In this document: positions 1 to 6,013 of the stretch, in pieces
How the letters are laid out: each line of letters opens with the position of its first letter
Position numbering within the stretch: the stretch's first letter is position 1
Source of the DNA: RUG626 sp964411785
GTDB lineage: Bacteria; Bacillota; Clostridia; Oscillospirales; Oscillospiraceae
Direction: 5' to 3'
NCBI GenBank assembly: GCA_964411785.1
Contig: CAYPMJ010000003.1
Span: 1 to 43,875 of the forward strand
Length of the DNA stretch: 43,875 nt
The notes under the pieces: model-generated
Seen by the model: only the letters and a program-made list of their open reading frames with translations
The model's database searches: none
What the model was told of the DNA's origin: nothing
Made by a program: the position numbers and the translations under genes

Positions 1-1015
1 AGGGCCCGGAGCCGGCTGATGAATTGCCCTTGTCTTCGGTATCCTTTCCGCCCTCTGCTCCCGGCTTTCCGTCCTCGGCTCCGGTCTTTCCCTCATCACC
101 CGTCGCCGCTTCGTCTATTATGCCGGCATCCCCGGCCGTCTGCCCTGCGTCGCCGTCCCCGGTGTCGCCGTCTGCTCTCTGCCCCCAGACGCTTAAGAGC
201 AGCAGTATAAGCAGCGCCACCGCCGCAGCCGCAAGCACTATGAGCACTGTGAGGAGCACCACAAACGACCTGGAGCGCTCCTTTTTTTCCTCACTCCCCC
301 TCCTGCGAAGTCTCTGTCTCCCCCTGCCTCCGGTCCTCACATGGGGCACGGTGGGGTCCTCGTCATAGTAGTCGACGTTCGGCTCTATCCACTCAGGCGC
401 CTTCGTCACAGCGTCCTGCGCTTCACCGTCTCCCGCCCCCTGTGGCCGCCGCAGCGCTCCCTTCTCAGGCGTCTCCTCGCCGCTTTTTGCCTCGTCTCCG
501 GCCTTTGCCGCCTCGGAGCTGCCCTTAAGGGAGCTGCTCTTAAGGGAGCTGCCCTCAGGGGAGCTGCCTCCGGCGCTGCCGGAGCCGTCCTTTGAGGAGT
601 CACCGGCGCTGCCAGCGTCAGTGCTGCCCTCGGCGCCGCCGGCGTCGGAGCTGTCTGTAGAGCTGTCCTTTGATGAGCCGGCACTGTCACCGTTGCCGGC
701 GCTGCCGGCGTTACCGCTGTCGGTGCTTCCACTGTCGGCGCTGCCAGCGTTGCCGCTGCTGTCACTGTCGGCGCTGCCGCTCTCAATGCTGCCGGCGTTG
801 CCGCCGCCCTCGGCACTGCCCTCGGTGCCCTCGGCACTGCCCTCGGGCGGGGCGGTCTCGTCCCCATCCGGCGGCAGCTCACCGTGGGGTCCTGTGGGCT
901 CCCCGCTCTCCACGGCGTTCTCGTCAGGCTTTACGTCCTGTTCGGGCCTTTTGCGCTTTCCAAGGCTCCTCAGCCATCTTTTTATCTTATTTGACTTAGA
1001 CTTCCCGTCAGCCAT
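1..1015 (-). CDS. Low-complexity single-pass membrane protein (3' end beyond window)
   Basis: An open frame of about 338 codons runs from an ATG at 1015 to the left edge with no stop, so the C-terminus is missing. It begins MADGKSKSNKIKRWL, a basic stretch, followed by roughly 130 residues dominated by Gly, Ser, Asp, Ala and Glu in short imprecise repeats such as GNAGSADSGS. A more ordinary charged segment follows, then a basic run (GRQRLRRRGSEEKKERSRS) and one strongly hydrophobic helix at about residues 249-273. The visible tail is again rich in Gly, Asp, Glu and Lys. The basic stop before the helix suggests a cytoplasmic disordered N-terminus with the C-terminus outside, but this is inference. 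The start overlaps the stop of the EAL-HDOD gene by 8 bases, with GGGAG 7-8 bases upstream, so translation is probably coupled. The repeat-rich part also opens long antisense frames, which I treat as artefacts. I recognise no family. Confidence 0.72.
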   Translation of the reverse strand, partial: MADGKSKSNKIKRWLRSLGKRKRPEQDVKPDENAVESGEPTGPHGELPPDGDETAPPEGSAEGTEGSAEGGGNAGSIESGSADSDSSGNAGSADSGSTDSGNAGSAGNGDSAGSSKDSSTDSSDAGGAEGSTDAGSAGDSSKDGSGSAGGSSPEGSSLKSSSLKGSSEAAKAGDEAKSGEETPEKGALRRPQGAGDGEAQDAVTKAPEWIEPNVDYYDEDPTVPHVRTGGRGRQRLRRRGSEEKKERSRSFVVLLTVLIVLAAAAVALLILLLLSVWGQRADGDTGDGDAGQTAGDAGIIDEAATGDEGKTGAEDGKPGAEGGKDTEDKGNSSAGSGP

Positions 1016-2240
1016 TGTTCGCTCCCATTTGCGAGAAGGCGTAGTGTGTCTCCGCGGCGCACCTTCTGTACATGTCCGCCACCTCCCAATCATCCAGTGT
1101 GAGATTAAGCTTGGGCAGAAATCCCCGCCCGTTTTTCATCTCATAGAGGATTGAGTATTTTAAATATTTTGTATACCTGTTCTCGCCCTGTCCTAAAAGC
1201 ACACACTTTATGTCGGGGCCCAGCCGCATGTCCCTTAAAAGCTGCTCCATGGGGACCGCGAAAATTCTGTCCAGCAGACTGAACACCCCCAGCAGAAAGC
1301 CCTGGTCGCTGTCCACATTCTCATTGGACTCCTCCATGAGGCTCTCAATGAACCGGCCGCGCCTGTAGGCCCTCCTCGGCAGCTCATCCGACCGGGCAGT
1401 GTTCTCCTGCAGCATCATCACAAGGCAGACCCATCGCCTCAGGCCGCTTGTCCCCATCATCATGAGGCCCTGCTGGATCTCGCTCACCGGATCGCCCTTG
1501 TAGTAATTTATCTTCTTCATGTACCTGAGCAGCAGATACGTGAGTATCACGTCGCTCTCAACTATCTCCCTGCACTTTTTAAAGTCGGTGGTCGGCTTAA
1601 GGAGCTCATTTAAGAGCTTCCCATAGGATATCTCGCAAAGTGCCGGAGTCTCCTTCACAAGCTTTGTCGGCTTCTCAAAATAATAGCCCTGGAACAGCTT
1701 GAAGCCCATCTTCTGCGCCGCGAAGAACTCCTCCTCAGTCTCCAGACACTCCGCCAGCAGCTTCGCCTTGGACCAGCTGAGCCTCTTTATTATCTGCTGG
1801 CACTGGAGCCTGTTGTACTTCCCCATGTCGATTCTTATTATGTCGAAGAGCTCCGTTATTCTGTCGTACTTGGTGCTGTAGCCGTAATCCTCCAGCGCCA
1901 GCGTGTAGCCAGCGCGGCGAAGCTGTCTGAGCTTATCCACCAGCTGTCCGTCCACCTGCACGTCGTTCATTATCTCCACCACGATCTCCTGCGGGTCGGC
2001 AAGGAAGGCGAAATCATTGAGCAGGAGCTTCCTGGTGAAATTTATGTACGCAGGAAGTCCGCCGGTGAGATCCGGGATGCCGAAAACCGTGAGGGCGTCG
2101 GCAAGAACTCCCCGGGTCGCCCAGTCGCCGTTTCTTATCGTGGCGGCGTTCCCGCCCTTTCCGTCTCTGTAGAGCAGCTCATAGCCCACGACCTGCTCAT
2201 GTTGGTCGAAGATAGGCTGTCGCGCTATATACGTATACAA
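1008..2240 (-). CDS. EAL-like plus HDOD domain protein (YuxH/CmpA type), probably catalytically degenerate
   Basis: The 410-residue product has an N-terminal EAL-like domain (about 1-200) and a C-terminal HDOD domain (about 205-405), the usual YuxH-type architecture. EAL domains hydrolyse cyclic di-GMP; HDOD domains are usually protein-interaction modules. The signature EAL reads ELL (E21-L23, in YELLYR). The canonical DD pair is E117-D118 and the lysine of the KID motif is R137, while QGYYFEKP is kept. The catalytic set is therefore incomplete and a binding or scaffold role is more likely than hydrolysis. The start is TTG at 2240: an in-frame TGA lies six bases upstream, and AAAGGAG sits 11 bases before the TTG. 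The gene follows the FtsA-like gene after 98 bases and overlaps the membrane protein gene downstream. It is probably in the same operon, which would link cyclic di-GMP sensing to the FtsA/FtsE-like proteins. Confidence 0.85.
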   Translation of the reverse strand: MYTYIARQPIFDQHEQVVGYELLYRDGKGGNAATIRNGDWATRGVLADALTVFGIPDLTGGLPAYINFTRKLLLNDFAFLADPQEIVVEIMNDVQVDGQLVDKLRQLRRAGYTLALEDYGYSTKYDRITELFDIIRIDMGKYNRLQCQQIIKRLSWSKAKLLAECLETEEEFFAAQKMGFKLFQGYYFEKPTKLVKETPALCEISYGKLLNELLKPTTDFKKCREIVESDVILTYLLLRYMKKINYYKGDPVSEIQQGLMMMGTSGLRRWVCLVMMLQENTARSDELPRRAYRRGRFIESLMEESNENVDSDQGFLLGVFSLLDRIFAVPMEQLLRDMRLGPDIKCVLLGQGENRYTKYLKYSILYEMKNGRGFLPKLNLTLDDWEVADMYRRCAAETHYAFSQMGANNG

Positions 2241-2338
2241 AGGTCAGCGTTCTCCTTTCCATAGCTGCAGTCCTGTGCGCAGTGAAGCGAAGTCTGCGCC
2301 CATCCTTCAACACCTCAATCGTCTTAAAAGGCTTTTCT
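2241..2338. other. Short intergenic gap with a small hairpin
   Basis: This 98-base gap separates the FtsA-like and EAL-HDOD genes. It holds a perfect six-base inverted repeat, GCGCAG at 2277-2282 and CTGCGC at 2294-2299, with no T-tract. I see no sigma-70-type or sigma-28-type promoter. The two genes are most simply read as one transcription unit with a small RNA hairpin in between, which could stabilise or attenuate the message. Confidence 0.35.
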
Positions 2339-4228
2339 CTATTTTATGATCACCTGGTCGTTGTCATAGAGCCTCTGGGCGAACTGTCCCGGGACTCCGT
2401 TTACATAGAGCTCCACCATCTTCTCAAGGTGGTCAAAGTCAAGGCCGCAGTACTGCACCATATCCATGAGGAAATACGGCTCCCCGTCGGCCTTTCCCGG
2501 AAGCTCCATCGCCCTGCCGTTAAGCGTAAGGCTGATCCCAGGCCCCGGCTCAGGCGCTGCGCGGGGCATAGCCCCGCGAGACTGCGTCTCACGAAGGTGC
2601 GTCCCGGCGTCCTCCCCGGGCCCATCAGTGGGCGCTGATTCATCCTTGTCCGCCCACACCTCATCGCCGGTGTGGAGCTTCGTCTCCAAGGGCGCTCTCG
2701 CCCCGTTTACCGTCACAGTGCCGGAAAAATTCTCCCCCAGGATATCCCCGAGGGTTCGCTCCGCGTCCCTGCCCGGCTTTGCGGGGGTGAATTTCATAAC
2801 GTCCCCGGCCCTCACGACGGTGGACAGCTGCGCCGCCTCACCGTTTATAAGTATCTCGGGCGGCGTGGCGAGCTCTCCGCGGTAGAACGTGCGCTCCCCG
2901 TTTAAGGAGAACGTGAGGTTCGCCCCTGTCTTTCCCATGATGTCCCCGTAGCGGTAGCCGTTCATCAAAAGTATGTCCCTCACATTGAGGACGCCGCTTC
3001 TGAAGAGCTTAGCCGGTACGCCGTTTAACAGTATTATATAGCTGTCGTTTATAAGGCCAAGTCCCGCGGAAATGGCTATCCCGAGGGGGGTTGCGTACTC
3101 AGGGTCATTGAGGTCATACTCATCGGAGTATGCGTGTTTTGCAAAGTGGTTCCCGGCTATTGCCACACGGGTCGGCTCTATGCCGAGCTCCTCGGCGACT
3201 CTGTCCTTAAGCCCCGCAAGCTTGCTCCCGCCGCCGGCGAGGAACACAGCCGAGGGCGTCTTCCCGTTTATCTCAAGGATCCTCTTTGCCAGCTCCCTTG
3301 CCAGCATCGTTATGGACGGCGCCACAAGCTCCGCAAGCTCCCTCACCCCTATCTCATGGGGAAGTCCCAGGATATCCGTGTACGGAACGGCTTTCTCTCC
3401 CGTCAGCGCAAACTTGAGCCTCTCCCCTGTGTCAAAATCCACAAGGAGCGACCGCATGAGAAGCTCCGTCACCTCGTCGCCCGCAACGGTGGCCATGGTG
3501 TACCCCACCACGCTGCCGTCGCGGCACACGGCTATATCGCTGGTCCCCGCGCCAATGTCCACCAGCACAAGGTTGAGGAGCCGTATATCCGAGGGGATTG
3601 CGGCGTTAAGCGACGCTATGGGCTCCAGCGTCAGGCTTGCCACCTCAAGCTGCAGCTTCGACACCACGGCGTAGAGGCTGTCAACCACCTCCCGGGGCAG
3701 AAATGTGGCCACCACGTCGGCCTCCAGCACCTGCCCGCTGTGGTCCATGAGGCTCTGCATGGGGTAGCCGTCCAGCCTGTATCCGGCCACCGTGTACCCC
3801 ACCATGTAGTACTGCTCGCTCCTCTGCCCGGGCTGGCTCAGCGCGGCCTCCTCCGCCTGTGACACCGCCCCGGCCTCAAGCTGGTTTATGAGCTCCTCCT
3901 TTATCTGCTGGGACTGGGGAAGCTCAAGCCTGAAGCTCGCCGACTCAGAGCGGAGCGCCCGCCCGGCTGCTGCGACGCACACCCTCTCCATATGCATCTT
4001 TGTCTGCGTCTCAAGCCTCTCTACCACGGCCTTCGCCACCGACGCCACCCGGTCAATGTCCTCAATCTGACCGTCAAGCATGGCCCGCTGTCCGTGGTTT
4101 CGCGTCTCTATGGCCACGACCTTGAGCCTGTCGCCCTCGACCCTGCCCACGATGCCGATTATGCTTCTCGTCCCTATGTCCAGCGCCAGTATATCCTCGG
4201 CGCCCTGCTGCCTCATCTTATCCGCCAT
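2339..4228 (-). CDS. FtsA-like actin-fold ATPase with extra C-terminal domains
   Basis: The 629-residue product belongs to the FtsA/PilM/MreB actin-like ATPase group. Phosphate-1 loop LALDIGTRSIIG (about 14-25), phosphate-2 loop LVDIGAGTSDIAV (about 230) and adenosine motif FLAGGGSKLAGL (about 330) are all visible. The FtsA-specific 1C region appears to lie between about 75 and 205. FtsA polymerises on the membrane and recruits division proteins, but this protein is about 200 residues longer than ordinary FtsA. It lacks the terminal amphipathic helix, and no ftsZ is nearby. The extension (about 400-629) seems to hold two or three small beta-rich modules, each ending in a G-D-x-V type turn (RAGDVMKF, HTGDEVW, YDNDQVIIK), split by a Pro/Gly/Glu-rich linker. 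The gene starts at ATG 4228, five bases after the ABC gene, so the pair is tightly co-transcribed. It is probably a paralogue of the true divisome FtsA; its role is unknown. Confidence 0.8.
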   Translation of the reverse strand: MADKMRQQGAEDILALDIGTRSIIGIVGRVEGDRLKVVAIETRNHGQRAMLDGQIEDIDRVASVAKAVVERLETQTKMHMERVCVAAAGRALRSESASFRLELPQSQQIKEELINQLEAGAVSQAEEAALSQPGQRSEQYYMVGYTVAGYRLDGYPMQSLMDHSGQVLEADVVATFLPREVVDSLYAVVSKLQLEVASLTLEPIASLNAAIPSDIRLLNLVLVDIGAGTSDIAVCRDGSVVGYTMATVAGDEVTELLMRSLLVDFDTGERLKFALTGEKAVPYTDILGLPHEIGVRELAELVAPSITMLARELAKRILEINGKTPSAVFLAGGGSKLAGLKDRVAEELGIEPTRVAIAGNHFAKHAYSDEYDLNDPEYATPLGIAISAGLGLINDSYIILLNGVPAKLFRSGVLNVRDILLMNGYRYGDIMGKTGANLTFSLNGERTFYRGELATPPEILINGEAAQLSTVVRAGDVMKFTPAKPGRDAERTLGDILGENFSGTVTVNGARAPLETKLHTGDEVWADKDESAPTDGPGEDAGTHLRETQSRGAMPRAAPEPGPGISLTLNGRAMELPGKADGEPYFLMDMVQYCGLDFDHLEKMVELYVNGVPGQFAQRLYDNDQVIIK

Positions 4229-4232
4229 ACAT

Positions 4233-4976
4233 TCACCTCGTCCTCCACGGTCTTCCGGACCCGAAGCTCATGCCCGGGACAAAACCGTATCTCCCACGCC
4301 TTATGTCGGCCACGACCTTCCCGTCCGCCAGCGTCACCACCCGCTTTCGCAGCGTGTTCACTATTCTGCTGGCGCTCGTGGCCATGACCACCGTCGTCCC
4401 CCGCATGTTGAGCTCCACGAAAAGATGAACGAGATCCCACACCGTATCCTCATCCACCCTGTCTGTAACATCGTCCAGCAGCAGTATGTCCGGGCTCGGA
4501 AGTATGGCCCTTGCCACCTCAACGCGCTTTCGCTCAGATGAGGTGAGCTCCCCCGCTATCCTCTCTTCTGATCCCGACATGCCCACCAGCGCCAGCGCCT
4601 TTTCAACCTGTGTCCCCTTCGCCGTCTTGTCCTTTATAAGCTCAAGCCTTCTCCCCGAGGCCAGGTTCCACAAAACTGTCTCCGAGAGCACCATGGAGGA
4701 GCTTTGCGGCACAAAGCCGATAAACTCCGGCACTCTCGCCCTCTCCCGCTTAGGAAGGCGCGACAGATCCACATCGTCTAAGTATACAGCTCCCCTGTCC
4801 GGCCTTAGGTCCCCCGACATGACGCCAAGGAGCGTGCTCTTCCCCGCGCCGCGGCTTCCGACGACGAACACAAAGTCCCCCTGCTCCACCGTCAATGTCA
4901 CATTAAGTACGGCGGCGTGCCGCGCCTGGCGGCTTTTGTAAATTTTGGCAGCGTGCTCCAGGCGAAGTGTTGACAT
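4233..4976 (-). CDS. FtsE-like ABC ATPase with degenerate catalytic motifs
   Basis: This 247-residue ABC nucleotide-binding protein most resembles FtsE, the ATPase partner of FtsX in division and wall-hydrolase control. Walker A is intact (GSRGAGKST, 40-48) and the Q-loop glutamine is Q91. The ABC signature is LTSSE (144-148) instead of LSGGQ/E. The residue after the Walker B aspartate is D169 instead of the catalytic glutamate (LLLDDVTD). The switch histidine is S201 (MATSAS, where FtsE proteins have MATHN or MATHD). It should therefore bind ATP but hydrolyse it poorly or not at all. No FtsX or other permease is adjacent; the next gene, five bases on, is the FtsA-like ATPase. AGGAGG lies six bases before the ATG. 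It heads the operon that continues through the FtsA-like and EAL-HDOD genes. An ordinary transporter ATPase is less likely because no membrane partner is visible. Confidence 0.82.
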   Translation of the reverse strand: MSTLRLEHAAKIYKSRQARHAAVLNVTLTVEQGDFVFVVGSRGAGKSTLLGVMSGDLRPDRGAVYLDDVDLSRLPKRERARVPEFIGFVPQSSSMVLSETVLWNLASGRRLELIKDKTAKGTQVEKALALVGMSGSEERIAGELTSSERKRVEVARAILPSPDILLLDDVTDRVDEDTVWDLVHLFVELNMRGTTVVMATSASRIVNTLRKRVVTLADGKVVADIRRGRYGFVPGMSFGSGRPWRTR

Positions 4977-5206
4977 GGCCCGCCTCCTAAACGCAATTTA
5001 TCATGCCCTCGCGCCTTATTTCATGCCCTCAAGACCCTTAAATCATTAAATCAGCAGCTCTTCAATGCGCCGTCTTCAAAGCGCCGCTCCCATGCGCTTT
5101 GCGGCATCCGCGGCCTTAACGCGGCCTTAAAAGGAAATTGCCCACCGCCGCCTTAAGCGGACGAGAGTCTGTCCGCTTAAGCGCGGCGCCTGGGCTTAAA
5201 CAGGTA
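4977..5206. other. Intergenic region rich in TTAA/CTTAAG motifs
   Basis: This 230-base gap lies between the fliT-like gene and the FtsE-like gene, both on the minus strand. It contains no convincing coding frame. Short repeats of the type GCGGCCTTAA occur near 5109-5130. A perfect long palindrome occupies 5152-5181 and is listed separately. A promoter for the FtsE-like operon must lie here or upstream, but I cannot pick one confidently. Confidence 0.4.
5152..5181. terminator. Perfect 11-base inverted repeat, possible terminator of the fliD operon
   Basis: The arms CTTAAGCGGAC (5152-5162) and GTCCGCTTAAG (5171-5181) are exact reverse complements around an 8-base loop. Outside them, GC-rich flanks are also nearly complementary. 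It sits 25 bases past the stop of the fliT-like gene on the minus strand. No clean T-run follows, only a TTTCCTTTT stretch further on, so factor-independent termination is uncertain. RNA processing or protein binding is equally possible. Confidence 0.5.
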
Positions 5207-5605
5207 TCAACCGTCGCGGAGCTTATTATAAAATGACCTTCTGCCGCCCAGCTTGAGACTCAGCCGGCGGTCAAGCTCCAGCGCGTTTTCAAGAACACGC
5301 CCGAACTGCGCCTGCTGCTCTGCAAACTCCTCTTCCCCCGCCGCCGGAGCGGCATCCCGCAACAGCTCGCTCATGCGAACAGCGTCCTCCTGGGGAAGCT
5401 CAGGAAGTCTGCTTCGAATCCCGTCCTCAAGCTCCATGAGATGGTTCACCGGCTCCTGGCGCATGGTGAGAAGCATCTTAACCGACACCTGGTCGCGCCT
5501 CTCCACCGCGTCAATAAGCTGCTTTGTGAGATCCGTCACCTCCATGAGCAGCAAGGTCTCCTGCCTTCTCCTGTTTCGAAAGTCGTCCAGATCAGTCCGA
5601 CGCAT
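5207..5605 (-). CDS. FliT/FlgN-like flagellar chaperone candidate
   Basis: The 132-residue product is charged, cysteine-free and predicted to be almost wholly helical. It reads like the small export chaperones of the FliT/FlgN type, which hold cap or junction proteins before export through the flagellar secretion system. The assignment rests mainly on position: its ATG lies one base after the fliS stop, and fliS follows fliD, the usual fliD-fliS-fliT order. Sequence alone shows only coiled-coil-like helices around residues 15-45 and 65-110, with ELxDGIRSRLPELP between them. In FliT the partner is FliD; here that is inference. It is the last gene of its operon, followed by a 230-base gap with a palindrome. 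It may be a divergent fliT or an unrelated short helical protein. Confidence 0.6.
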   Translation of the reverse strand: MRRTDLDDFRNRRRQETLLLMEVTDLTKQLIDAVERRDQVSVKMLLTMRQEPVNHLMELEDGIRSRLPELPQEDAVRMSELLRDAAPAAGEEEFAEQQAQFGRVLENALELDRRLSLKLGGRRSFYNKLRDG

Positions 5606-5606
5606 C

Positions 5607-5990
5607 TCAGCCTCTTTTCGCCGTCGACACGTTCCGCTCCGCGGCTTTGAACGTATCCCGCAGCTCCTCCACCATGGGACGTATCTTGTTGAGCTCCTCC
5701 CGGTTCCTGCCCAGCTTCACCCTGTGCAGCTCATAGCAGAAGAAGTCGTACAGCCTGTGCAGCTGATGACTCACGCTGTACTTCATGTTCAGCGTGTCAT
5801 CCAGGTACCTCAGTATATCTAAACTGCGGTCCACCGAGGCTTCCAGCAGCTCCATGTCCCCCTTCTCAAGGGCCAGATCGCACCGGTGCAGCCGCTTCAC
5901 CAGCTCGTCGTACAAAAGCAGCAGCAGTTCCTCTCCTGTCATTGTATTCAGTGACTGCTCCTTATAGTGCTGAAATCCCCTAGCGTCCAT
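5607..5990 (-). CDS. fliS: Flagellin export chaperone FliS
   Basis: The 127-residue product matches FliS in length and pattern: HYKEQSLNTMTGEELLLLLYDELVKRL near the N-terminus, then amphipathic helices and a basic C-terminus. FliS binds the C-terminus of flagellin in the cytoplasm, stops premature polymerisation and delivers it to the export gate. In many Bacillota it also takes part in the FliW/CsrA/flagellin control loop, and fliW and csrA are encoded in this window. The gene follows fliD after 23 bases and is followed one base later by a fliT-like gene, so the three form one unit. Its flagellin client is not in the window. The start is ATG at 5990. Confidence 0.92.
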   Translation of the reverse strand: MDARGFQHYKEQSLNTMTGEELLLLLYDELVKRLHRCDLALEKGDMELLEASVDRSLDILRYLDDTLNMKYSVSHQLHRLYDFFCYELHRVKLGRNREELNKIRPMVEELRDTFKAAERNVSTAKRG

Positions 5991-6013
5991 AAAGTCCCTA
6001 CCCCTTCGCCAGC

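Noticed and set aside
406..1154. Long Ala/Pro/Leu-rich frames on both strands near the left edge
   Set aside because: They are other frames of the Ser/Gly/Asp-rich minus-strand gene starting at 1015, whose frame alone has a ribosome binding site, a membrane helix and a coupled start.
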